DNA of 64,000 nt from Coniella vitis. Its lineage: Eukaryota; Ascomycota; Sordariomycetes; Diaporthales; Schizoparmaceae. The notes beneath the pieces were generated by a model. It searched no databases, was not told the DNA's origin, and saw only the letters and a list, made by a program, of their open reading frames with translations. Positions 50,680 to 62,480 of this stretch are shown one piece after another. Within the stretch, counting starts at the first letter, position 1; each line of letters starts with the position of its first letter. The translations under genes and the position numbers were made by a program. The stretch is taken from NCBI GenBank assembly GCA_011317545.1, contig WUJK01000008.1, forward strand, positions 1,054,001-1,118,000, read 5' to 3'.

Positions 50680-51440
50680 AGTATTTCCGTAAGTAGTCCT
50701 GCCTAATATTCTTACTTCGGATTATACCTTCCTAATTCGTTATATCTTCTAGAGTTATAAAATCGTATACTACGAATCCGTCTTTATCTTTATTTAAAAA
50801 GCGTATTACTACTTTAAATCGTTTTATATATATCGAAACCTAAGGTTACGAAGTTATACCTTATTCGTTATACCTAAAGGAGGGGTTAGTATATAAGATA
50901 GTTAATAGTATAAAAAGTTATATATAGTATACTAAACGAAATCGTTCTTATAATACGTTACGAGTACCGGTATCTTCGTATAAGTAGTTTTTCTTAATAG
51001 TTCTTACTATACTAGTATTAACTCTTTCCTTAGTATTTAAGATTAATAACGAGTTAATACGTTTAGATAATCGTAAGTTAGAGGAGGAGGAGCGTCTGCT
51101 TAAGCGTTAGAGGGAACTTACCGATATATAAGCCTATCTAATAAAGACTTTAGCTAGGTTATCTCGTCTAAAGAAATAATAACGGTTTCTTTAGGAAAAG
51201 GGTATAAAGTTAGTAAATACTAGTTTAGAAGAGGAGGAGCGTAAGCGGGTTACCGAGGCTATTTAAACCGTAGCTACTAAGGAGGCCGTTTTATCTATAT
51301 AGGATCCTTCGTTTAAGGGTATAGATTAGAATACGTTAGCGGCGCTTAACGCTACGATTAATTAATCTAGGTTCGACTTAAGGAGTCCGAGTATAGGTAG
51401 TTCTTAATAAGGGGTCTAGTTATTCCTATAGGTAGCTATT
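50680..51440 (+). pseudogene. Antisense Zn2Cys6-like/coiled-coil reading frame, inner copy (RIP-broken)
   Basis: The better preserved copy. Six Tyr codons at 50862, 50871, 50892, 50919, 50928 and 50949 have the spacing x2, x6, x8, x2, x6 of a Zn2Cys6 binuclear cluster, with basic residues (KRNRS) between the last two, as such clusters have. About 51050-51340 encodes a Leu/Arg/Glu/Lys-rich coiled-coil-like segment (for example LARLSRLKK and LEEEERKRVTEAI) with stops only at TAA/TAG where Gln or Trp is likely. The frame is on the strand opposite to gag-pol, between pol and the 3' LTR. No start codon can be assigned after RIP. Both copies share the frame, so it belonged to the element before the two inserted. 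Confidence 0.72.
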
Positions 51441-51458
51441 ATAGTTAAAGATATAAGT

Positions 51459-51531
51459 AGTCTTATAGCTTAGTAGTTAAAGCTCCTAGTTTCTTACTAG
51501 GAGGTCCGGGGTTCGATTCCCTATAATACCT
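51459..51531 (+). pseudogene. tRNA-like sequence, inner element copy
   Basis: 73 nt that folds as a cloverleaf: D stem GCTT/AAGC, anticodon stem CCTAG/CTAGG with loop TTTCTTA, T arm CGGGG-TTCGATT-CCCTA, acceptor AGTCTTA/TAATACC with two mismatches. The B-box GGTTCGATTCC is intact. The canonical anticodon position reads TCT, but T at position 37 is abnormal, so isotype is uncertain. Broken pairs fit C-to-T changes. It is antisense to pol, adjacent to the pol end. Confidence 0.7.
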
Positions 51532-51539
51532 TCTCTATC

Positions 51540-54500
51540 TAAGGCTATAATAGCTTTTTATTTTCGTATTCTTTAATAAGGTCTAGGTATATATTTTTTA
51601 GTAGTTCCTATATATTTTCCGAATTATTATAGTTTTTCTATTTAATAAGGTATTATTTTCCGCGTCCGCGTTTATATAAATCGAGAATCTATTCGACTTT
51701 ATATTATACTTATTCTAGTTTAATAATATCTATATTGTATAAGAGTTCTATATCTACTAGTGCTAGTTCTAGAAGTAAAATATAGAAGACTAGGTATAAA
51801 CGTATATATAGGATTTCCAATTTATAGTTAACTAGTGAAATTTATTATATAATTTTATAAGGTCCGAGTTTTTTATAATCGAGTTTATCGCTAGGTTTAG
51901 TAGTTTTAATATTTTTATAGTTAAGGTAAACTTTATCTCCCTTTTATAGGATTAATCCCTTAATCCTTTTCTAATTAGCGTATTTTATTATTTATTCTTT
52001 AATATCCTAAAGTATATATCGAGTATCTTCGTATAATTACTTAATTCTTCTAGCGTATTAGTCTACTATTTCTACGTTTCTACCTAATAGTATTTCGTAG
52101 TATATTATAGGGTTATATCTATAGAGTAGGAAGAATAGTAATTTTCCTATACTTATCGTATCTACGCTATTATAAGCGAATTATACGGTTAGTAAAAGTT
52201 CGACCTAATTATCTTATTCGTAATTAACGTAGTATCGTAGATATTATTCTATAATCTAGTTAGTACGTTCTATTTATCCGTCTATCTAAGGATAAAATAC
52301 TATAGATATATATTATATTATTCCGAGGTATTTAGTAAATAAGATCTAGAATTTCGATACGAATTTTCTATCCTTATCTAATATAATTTCCTAAGGTATT
52401 CCGTAGTTAGCGATAATAATACGGAGGAATATATATATAAGTTCTTCTACGGTACTACTTTCCTTATATAGTAGGAAGTATATATACTTACTTAATCTAC
52501 AAACTATTACTAAGATACTATCGTATTATACCTAAGTTAAGGGTTCTCGTAAGAGAGGTAGCTTAGTAATAAAGTTTAGACTAATAGATAACTAAATAGT
52601 TATAGGTATTAGTAGAGGTTATAGTAATCCGTAAGGTTTATATCGTTCTATCTTATTCCGTTTATATATATCGTAGCTATTAACGATATCTATAACTCGT
52701 TTCTTAAGGTTTAGTAGGTTTTAATAGCGTTGGATCCTTTTATAAGTTGCTCTAATTCCTTAGTATCTATATACTAGTACGCTATAGATATTTCTAATAT
52801 AGTCGTTTTATTCTAATATCGTTATACTATCGAGGTTAGGTATTCCTCCTTCGATATATAGTATTACGTTAAGTTCCTTAGTAATAGATAGTATAGTAAG
52901 GTTACCTTCCGAATCTTCCTTAAAGATTGCTATAATATCTTAGTCTTTACTATTACTATCCTTATAATCTAACCGTCTACTAAGAGCGTCTATTCGTTCG
53001 TTTTCCTTACCTTTATAGTAAATAATCTTAAAGTCGAATTCTAATAGGAATTCGTATTATCTAACTTATTATTTATTAAGCTGCTTTATTAAAGTAAATA
53101 CCTAAAGATTCTTATAATCCGTATATATAAGAATTTATTATTTTGCGCCGATAAGATAGTATCGCTATTCCCTAAAGGCTTCTATTATTGCTATAAGTTC
53201 TTAATCGGGCATTCTATAGTTAAGTTCTAGTCTATTTAGTTTCTTACTAAAATTACTAATTATTCGTAATCGTCCTTTATCGTCTTATTATCCGAGTTAT
53301 CTACCGAGTATATAATCTAATATATCTATCTCGATCTCGAAAACTTTATCTTAATCTACTTCGATTAGGATTAGTTCTAATATAACTACGTTTTTAATTA
53401 TATTAAAGGCTTTCTATACCTATTCGTTCTAGTTAAAGGTAATATCCTTTTTCGTAAGTTCTATAAATAGTATTATAATACTATTATAGTTTTTAATAAA
53501 TTATCGGTAGAAGTTAGTATAGCCTAAGAAGGCTCTAACGTCCTTAACGTTCTAAGGTATAGGCTAATCCCTAACTACCTATACTTTATCTTTCTATATT
53601 CGTATATACCCTAGTATAATAGTATATCCGAGGTAGTTAACTTCTTAAGTATTCTAGTTATATTTAGTAGGTTCTATTAAAATTTTATTATCTTAGAGGA
53701 TTTATAGGATTATTATAATATATTTCTAATATTCTTCGAATATCTTTAAGTAAATAAGGATATCGTCTAGGTAAGCGATTATAAAATAGTCGAGGTATTT
53801 ACGTAAAATAAAGTTTATTATTTCCTAGAATAATATAGGGGCGTTAGTAAGTCCGAATAGTATAATAAGATATTCGAAATATCCGTAGCGTATTCTAAAC
53901 GCTATTTTCTATTCTTCTCCGGGTTTAATACGAATATATATATATCCTTCTTTAAGGTCGAGGGCTATAAACTATTAGGCTCCTCTAAATCTATCTCTAA
54001 GTTCTTTAAAGAGAGATAAGGGGTACCGATTCTTAATTATAATATCGTTAAGTTACCGATAGTTAACGTATAATTATAGTTTACTATTTTTCTTTAGTAT
54101 AAATAGGATTAGGTATCCTGCTAGTAAATATAAAGGTCTAATATAGCCTTTTTTAAGATTTTCGTCGATATATTCTCTAAGTACTTTAAGTTTATCCTTA
54201 TCTAATCTATAGATAGGAAAGAACTTTAGTTATTCTCCTTCCTTAAACGGGATCTTATAGTTATATAGGCTATACTTTAGTAGGCTATTATCGAATTTTC
54301 CTTAAAATAGTTTTATAAACTTCCGATACTCTTCTAGTATACCGGAGAGGTCTCTAAACGTATCTTCGTCTTATATAGTTACTATTATAAGGAGATATCG
54401 TTATATATACTTAGTTCCTTCTTAAACTTACCGCGATAATATATCCTATTATCTATAGAATCCTATTATATCGTATCCTAATCTACTATATCCCTTTTTC

Positions 54501-55400
54501 TATTAGGTATTAACTATTATTAGATCCTTCTCTATAAGCTATTAAGGTTTATTATATCCTAGGGTAGCTATCGTCTTAGCTTTTCTCGATTTAAAGGTAT
54601 ATATAAATTCGTTTAAGCCCTTATTACCTAGGTATCGCTTAGTAACTAAATCCGATCCTATACCTTTAATTATAACCGTTTCTTAGGTATCCGCTTTATC
54701 CTATAAAATATAGCTATTAATCTAATCGATTCGAGGATTTTCCTTTCTTAACTATAATATACCTAAGATTAGCTCGTATTATATAATATCCGTAATATCG
54801 AAGTTTATTAGTATTATATATCCGTAGATTATAACTAATAATTAATTAAATTCTATATCGATAATACCTTAGCTATAAGCGACTTTTATACCTTCTATAA
54901 TACTAAGTTTATAGGGTTCTATCTTCTTCTTCTAAGGTATCTATTCTCTATTAATAATGCTTAGGGATATAAAGTTTCCTTATACTCTATTATTTAGGAG
55001 TATTATATAATATCTATCGTTAATTCGTATTACGATTTTTAAATATTCGTATATCGAGCTATCTATCGTATATAGGGACTTTGCTATAAGTCCTAATCGC
55101 TTATTATCCCTTATAAGCGATCCTTACCTTTTAGGTTCTACTATTCTTATTATACTTTATAAGCTATTATCTATATTAAGTCTTTAGCTTATTATATTCC
55201 GTATCGTATATATACTACGGCCTATCGCTATAGGTATACTTAATTTTCTTCTTCGGTATATAGAGTTTATACTCCGGGCTAATTATCCTTAAGGTTATAA
55301 TAGGTATATGCTTTATCCGCTAGGTATTCTATATAATCGGCGCGCTTATAGAAGCTATAGTACGTAGGTTCTACGTATATAGGCTTTACGAGCTTTTCCC
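51540..55400 (-). pseudogene. pol of the inner element: reverse transcriptase, RNase H, integrase, chromodomain
   Basis: Domains in order along the minus strand: RT about 54250-53700 with LILFILKK and intact YLDD; RNase H about 53430-53270 (the Asp of the TDASDYA-like site partly altered); integrase core about 52615-52230, with conserved Asp, Asp and Glu recognisable; chromodomain about 51720-51550. Stops TAG/TAA interrupt it repeatedly. Limits are approximate; a protease should precede RT, but I could not place its catalytic Asp. Confidence 0.8.
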
Positions 55401-55799
55401 TTTATTTCTATTCGTATATTCTATATTAGTCGAGCGCTTTTTCTTACGTATAAGGTATATACTAGGGTATTATATATTAGTATTATTTTACTTATTGCGT
55501 AGTATATTCGTAGGGGGTATTATATATAAGGCTAATACTAGCGTAATTTCCCCTTATTCTAAGTACTTTATAATAGTTACTATTATCGTTATTATAGGCG
55601 ATAATACTATACCCTATTTTACGTATAGGGAACTATTCGTTAGTTACCTTATATTTAAAATATTATTTATAATTATATATAATATAGGTAAACTATACGA
55701 TCTAGTAGTATTTTTCGTAGAGGTAATTAATTTATATATCTTCCTATATAAGGGGGGTTTTATCTTAATAGGTTATTATCCTAAATAATTCTCTAAGTA

Positions 55800-57298
55800 T
55801 AATACTATAGATAAGGTAGTATACATCTCCTTCGTCGGTATCTCCGTCTATAAAGCTTTCTAGTTCTAAGCTTATTTCTTCGTTAATAGTTTAGGTATTA
55901 ATACTCTAACCGATACTAAGCGTTTCCTATTATTCCGTAATTTCCGTAATATTACTTTATAAAATATCTATTAGGAGAGATATTCTCTAGGTAACTATAA
56001 TTTATCGTTCCTTATAAGGTTTCTAAGGGAATTATCCTAAGCCTTACTTTACCGAGAGGTACGTTATATAATTATCCTTATAATAGAAGGTTTAGTTAAG
56101 GAGTTTATAATCGGGGTTATCCGATATTTACTCTAAAAGCTAGTTTTAGCTAGGAGTAGAGTCTATAGTTTTACGTATTATAATATTAGCTTATCGTCCT
56201 TCGGGGACTTTCTTAAATTCTCTAGGTTTCTTAGGTTATCGGTATTCTCGTATAAAGTAGCCTATCTTATTATAGTTAAAGTATTCCTTATTAATAGGTT
56301 TCCTTTAAGCTACGTCGAGCTCTATAGGGCCTAAGTATATAGTACCGCTAACTACCGTACCTTATTACTAGAAGCTATAGTTAGTTATCTATTAAATCCG
56401 CCGTCCTATATTAGCGTAATTCCTTTATATAGTATAGCTTCCTCCTTTCTTACTTTTCTCTATACGTTTTTCGTAGAGACGGTTATCGATATAGATAGCG
56501 TTATTACTAAATATTATAAAGTCTTTAGGCTAATCCTGCTTAGAGATTTCGTCCTTAACCTTATCCTTAAGTCCTCTATAGTAGTATTCTATAAGATTCT
56601 TATCTTCCTAAGGGAGGCGTATTAAAAGTTACTTAAAGCGGATTATATAGGCTAAAGTAGACTTATTCTACTTAAGTTCTATAAGTTATTATATTATAAT
56701 CCGTTCTTCGTTAGGATTATTAAATATTTCCTTAAGGATACGTTCGAATCCTACGAATAAATCGAATATATTCTTAGTAATCGTTTTATGTTAATCGAGG
56801 TTACCTAGGTATTTAATATAGTTACGAAGTAAGGGTTCGTATTAGATAAGTATATCCTTTTCGAGCTATATTCCGGCTAGGATAACCTTATCGGGTTCGG
56901 TAGTAAACTAGGCTATATTATATAGGAAGTATACCTTATAATAGGTAAGGAACCCTTAAAGCGTCTTCTAGTTACCGTTATATATAGTAGGTTTATCTAT
57001 CTTATAGCCGTTACCGGTATTTTAAATAATAGGCGCTAGGGGTATAGCGGCCGTAGCTTAGTATTATTCGATTTACTAAGCCTACTTATAGATAATACGA
57101 CTCTATTATTCCTAATTCTACTAGAGTATAGAGAGTTATTAGGTAAGTTCGATTAATTAGTATATTATATCTTCCTAAGTTATAACCTAGCGATATCCTT
57201 CGCCTAAAGTAGATAGGGTAGGAGTTTAAGGAGCTATTATTATACTTAATATTACCTAAAAGGTATACGTAGACCGTCCTAAATAAGAGTTATAAAAA
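55800..57298 (-). pseudogene. gag region of the inner element with degenerate zinc knuckle
   Basis: Near 56290-56241 the minus strand reads E-Y-F-N-Y-N-K-I-G-Y-F-I-R-E-Y, which is the C-x2-C-x4-H-x4-C retroviral-type knuckle with all four ligands changed to Tyr. Upstream is Lys/Glu-rich sequence of gag type. Boundaries are approximate. Confidence 0.7.
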
Positions 57299-57754
57299 TA
57301 TAATAATCCTTACCTAAATCCCGGATTCTGGAAGTACCTATAAGTTATATATTAGTAGGTAGGGAAGTATTACCTTTAAGTCTTTATACGTTATCGAGCA
57401 ATATTAAGTATTATAAGTAATTAAGAGGGATTACCCTATTATATAAAATAATACTTAGATTTATAACTAAAGATTATAAGGAGAACTATCTAATAGTTAG
57501 GAAATCTATCGTCCTTATATCCTTCCGTTATTATATTTATTAATATATAGCCTATTTAAGCCTATTAATACCTATAGTTACCTATTAACTATCCGATAGG
57601 TAATAGTGATCTCTTATAGGCTTTACCCTAACCCTAATTATATTATCCGTATTTCTTATATAAGAGATCCCTATCGGTCCGTTAAGGTTCCGATTTGCTA
57701 GCATATAATTGCGCTGGCCTATTCCTATAACCTGCATATTCATGGGTTATAACA
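57299..57754 (-). repeat. 5' LTR of the inner element
   Basis: 456 bp beginning TGTTATAACCCATGAATATG on the minus strand. The outermost ~60 bp is visibly less RIP-mutated than the same part of its partner. Confidence 0.92.
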
Positions 57755-57759
57755 GTATT

Positions 57760-60700
57760 AGTAAAGGTTATAATAGTCTATAAGGTTTATACCGTTCTAT
57801 CTTATTCCGTTTATATATATCGTAGTTATTAACGATATTTATAACTCGTTTCTTAAAGTTTAATAGGTTTTAATAACGTTAGATCCTTTTATAAGTTACT
57901 CTAATTCCTTAGTATTTATATATTAGTATACTATAAATACTTCTAATATAGTTATTTTATTCTAATATTATTATATTATCGAGGTTAGGTATTTCTCCTT
58001 CGATATATAGTATTATATTAAGTTCCTTAATAATAGATAATATAATAAAGTTACCTTTCGAATCTTCCCTAAAGATTATTATAATATCCTAGTCTTTACT
58101 ATTATTATCCTTATAATCTAACTATCTGCTAAGAGCGTTTATTCGTTTATTTTCTTTACCTTTACGATAGATAATTTTAAAGTCGAATTCTAATAGAAAA
58201 TTATATTATCTAACTTATTATTTATTAAGCTACTTTATTAAGGTAAAGGTCTAAAGGTTCTTATAATCCGTATATATAAGAATTTATTATTTTATACCGA
58301 TAAGATAATATCGCTATTCTCTAAAGGCTTCTATTATTATTATAAATTCTTAATCGGGTATTCTATAGTTAAGTTCTAATCCGTTTAGCTTTTTATTAAA
58401 ATTACTAATTATCTATAATTATCCTTTATCGTCTTCTTATCCGAGTTATCTACCGAGTATATAATCTAATATATTTATCTCGATCTCGAAAACTTTATCT
58501 TAGTTTACTTCGATTAGGATTAGTTTTAATATAATTATATTCTTAATTATACTAAAGGCCTTTTATACCTATTCGTTCTAATTAAAGGTAATATCCTTTT
58601 TTATAAGTTCTATAAATAGTATTATAATATTATTAAAGTTCTTAATAAATTATCGGTAGAAGTTAATATAGCTTAAAAAGGCTTTAATATCTTTAATATT
58701 CTAGGGTATAAGCTAATCCCTAACTATTTATACTTTATCTTTCTATATTTATATATACCTTAGTATAATAGTATATCCGAGGTAATTAACTTCTTAAGTA
58801 TTCTAATTATATTTAATAGATTTTATTAAAATTTTATTATTTTAGAGGATTTATAGGATTATTATAATATATATTTAGTATTATTCGAATATCTTTAAGT
58901 AAATAAGGATATTATTTAAGTAAGCGATTATAAAATAATTAAGGTATTTATATAAGATAAAGTTTATTATTTCCTAGAATAATATAGGGGTATTAATAAA
59001 TCCGAATAATATAATAAGATATTCGAAATATCTATAATATATTCTAAACGCTATTTTTTATTCTTTACCGAGTTTAATATAAATATATATATATCCTTCC
59101 TTAAAGTCGAGGGTTATAAACTATTAAGCTCCTTTAAATTTATCTTTAAGTTCTTTAAAGAGAGGTAAAGGGTACCGATTCTTAATTATAATATTATTAA
59201 ATTACTAATAATTAATATATAATTATAATTTATCGTTTTTCTTTAGTATAAATAGGATTAGGTATCCTATTAATAAATATAAGGGTCTAATATAACCTTT
59301 CTTAAGGTTTTCGTCGATATATTTTCTAAATACTTTAAGTTTATCCTTATCTAATCTATAAATAGGAAAGAACTTTAGTTATTCTCCTTCTTTAAATAGG
59401 ATCTTATAGTTATATAAGCTATACTCTAATAAGCTATTATCGAATTTTCCTTAAAATAGTTTCGTAAACTTCCGATACTCTTTTAGTATACCGGAGAGGT
59501 TTCTAAATATATTTTCGTCTTATATAGTTACTATTATAAGGAGATATCGTTATATATACTTAGTTCCTTCTTAAACTTATTATAATAATATATCCTATTA
59601 TCTATAGAATCCTATTATATCGTATTCTAATCTACTATATCCCTTATTTCCCTAGGTATTAATTATTATTAGATCCTTCTCTATAAGCTATTAAGGTTTA
59701 TTATATCCTAGGGTAGCTATTATCTTAGCTTTTCTCGATTTAAAGGTATATATAAATCGTTTAAGCTCTTATTATCTAGGTATTACTTAATAACTAAATC
59801 CGATCCTATACCTTTAATTATAATTACTTCTTAGGTATCCGCTTTATCCTATAAAATATAACTATTAGTTTAATCGATTCGAGGATTTTCCTTTCTTAAT
59901 TATAATATATTTAAAATCAGCTTATATTATACGGTATCTATAATATCGAAGTTTATTAGTATTATACGTTTATAGATTATAATTAGTAATTAATTAGATT
60001 CTATATTAATAATACCTTAGTTATAAGTAATTTCTATACCTTTTATAATACTAAGTTTATAAGGTTTTATTTTCTTCTTCTAAAATATTTATTCTCTATT
60101 AATAACGTTTAGGAATATAAAGTTTCCTTATACTCCGCTATCTAGGAGTATTATATAGTATTTACTATTAATTTATATTACGATTTTTAAATATTTATAT
60201 ATCGAGCTATCTATTATATAAAGGGATTTTATTATAAGTCCTAATCGCTTATTATCCCTTATAGGCGATCCTTACTTTTTAGGTTTTACTATTTTTTTTA
60301 TATTCTAAGGGCTACTATTTATACTAAATTCTTAGCTTATTATATTCCGTATTATATATATATTACGGCTTATTACTATAAGCGCGCTTAGTTTTCTTCT
60401 TCCGTATAAGGAGTTTATACTTCGGGCTAATTATCCTTAAGGTTATAATAGGTATATACTTTATCCGCTAGGTATTCTATATAATCGGCGCGCTTATAAA
60501 AGCTATAATATATAGGTTCTATATATACGGGCTTTATAAGCTTTTCCCTTTATTTCTATTCGTATATTTTATATTAATCGAGCGCTTTTTCTTACGTATA
60601 GAGTATATATTAGGGTATTATATACTAGTATTATCTTATTTATCGTATAATATATTTATAAGGGGTATTATATATAAGGCTAATACTAGCGTAGTTTCCC

Positions 60701-62480
60701 CTTATTCTAAGTACTTTATAATAATCGCTATTATTATCGTTATAAGCGATAATAATATACCCTATCTTATATAGAAGGAATTATTTATTAATTACCTTAT
60801 ACTTAAAGTATTATCTATAATTATATATAATATAAATAAACTATATAATCTAGTAATATTCTTTATAGAGATAATTAATTTATATATCTTCCTATATAAG
60901 GGGGGTTTTATCTTAATAGGTTATTATCCTAAATAATTCTCTAAGTATAATATTATAAATAAAGTAGTATATATCTCCTTTATCGATATCTTCGTTTATA
61001 AAGCTTTCTAATTCCGAGCTTATTTCTTTATTAATAGTTTAGATATTAATATCCTAATTAATATTAAGTATCTCCTATTATTCTATAATTTCCGTAATAT
61101 TACTTTATATAGTTTTCGTTTCGTTAGGTAGCTTATACCCTTTTATATCGCGATAATAGGGGTATTCTTTAATAAGCTATACTTACTATTTTATTACTAA
61201 TCTTTCGAATAAACCGTTATTTATAAGGAGGGGTATCCTTTAGGTAACTATAATTTATCGTTCTTTATAAGATTTCTAAGGGAATTATCCTAAGCTTTAT
61301 TTTACTAAAAGGTATATTATATAATTATCCTTATAATAAAAGGTTTAGTTAAAGAGTCTATAATCGGAGTTATCCGATATTTATTTTAAAAGCTAGTTTT
61401 AGCTAGGAGTAGAGTCTATAATCTTATATATTATAATATTAGCTTATCGTCCTTCGGGGATTTTCTTAAATTCTCTAGGTTTCTTAGGTTATCGGTATTC
61501 TTATATAAAGTAGCCTATCCTATTATAATTAAAATATTCCTTACTTATAGGTTTCCTTTAAGCTATATCGAGCTTTATAAGGCCTAAGTATATTATACCG
61601 TTAGTTATTATTCCGTAGTAATTATTTTATCGGGGTATAAAGCGTTAAGGTAGCTATTAATATCGTTTTCCGGTATTAGCCCGGGGTATAAAGTTAGTAA
61701 TAGGTCTTTACCTTCCTTACCGTTCCTAATTCCTTTCCTAATTATAGTTATCGATAGCTATTATTATTACTACGAATTCTATAAATATCTCTAATCGGGG
61801 TATCTTATATAATTCGTCTTTAATAGATTCTTTAAGTTTATTATAATAGGCTATTATAAGGGATTCCTTATCCTAATAGAGATATAATATAATTTATCTA
61901 AAGAATACTATATAATACGATATTAATTTAGTTTACTTAAGTTAGGAGATCTTATATTCTATATTATGCTTTTCGTTAGGGTTTTTAAAGGTTTCCTTAA
62001 ATATCTAAGTAAAGGTTTCGAATAATATAAAGAGTTCGTTAATCTTATCTTCTCTAATCTCCTCTATATCGAATTCTAGGAAGTTCCGTAGGATAGGTTT
62101 AAACTATATAAGTATATCGCTTTTAAGCCTATTAGCTATAAATTCTACTTTCTTAGCTTTAATAGGGAATTACTATTAATAATACTAGAAGTAAGCTTTA
62201 AGGGCTATAATAAAAGGTTAAATATCGTCTTCTTATCTATAATAAACCTTAAGCTACTTTATTTTAAAAGGCTTATTAGGAGTTCTACTAATATTTCCTT
62301 AAGCCTCGAGTTCTATAATATATATAATAAGTATATTAATAGTAATTAAGAATTACTAGTTAATATTCTAGGTTTAGTTAACTGTTAAGGGGGTTAGAAC
62401 TATTAATATTATAGTTAAATACTATATTTAATATTACCTAAGAGGTATATATAGACCGTTCTAAATAAGAATTATAAAAA
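57760..62480 (-). pseudogene. gag and first part of pol of the outer element
   Basis: Contains a degenerate knuckle at about 61494-61541, RT at about 59390-58850 with YLNN at 58911-58922, and RNase H at about 58580-58420. The rest of the integrase and the chromodomain continue at 50179-49100, beyond the nested element. The gag part (about 61100-62480) aligns poorly with that of the inner element, whereas pol and LTRs align well. Confidence 0.75.

Larger units (their letters stand above)
50185..57754 (-). mobile_element. Inner (nested) Ty3/gypsy LTR retrotransposon, RIP-degraded
   Basis: 7570 bp, inserted into the outer element with its own 5-bp duplication GTATT (50180-50184 and 57755-57759). 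LTRs are 57299-57754 (5') and 50185-50640 (3'), 456 bp each. Reading the minus strand, the order is gag with a zinc knuckle near 56241-56290 (Cys/His positions all Tyr), reverse transcriptase about 53.7-54.25 kb (motifs resembling KFFPIYRLDKDKLKVLREY and, intact, YLDDIL at 53762-53773), RNase H about 53.27-53.43 kb, integrase about 52.2-52.6 kb (core Asp, Asp and Glu positions recognisable), and a chromodomain near 51.55-51.72 kb. This order (RT before integrase, chromodomain last) defines the chromovirus branch of Ty3/gypsy. Many in-frame stops make it inactive. Confidence 0.93.

Noticed and set aside
55495..55788. 97-codon plus-strand frame in the transposon
   Set aside because: Ile/Tyr/Phe-rich translation of RIP-mutated DNA opposite pol; the outer copy does not keep it open.
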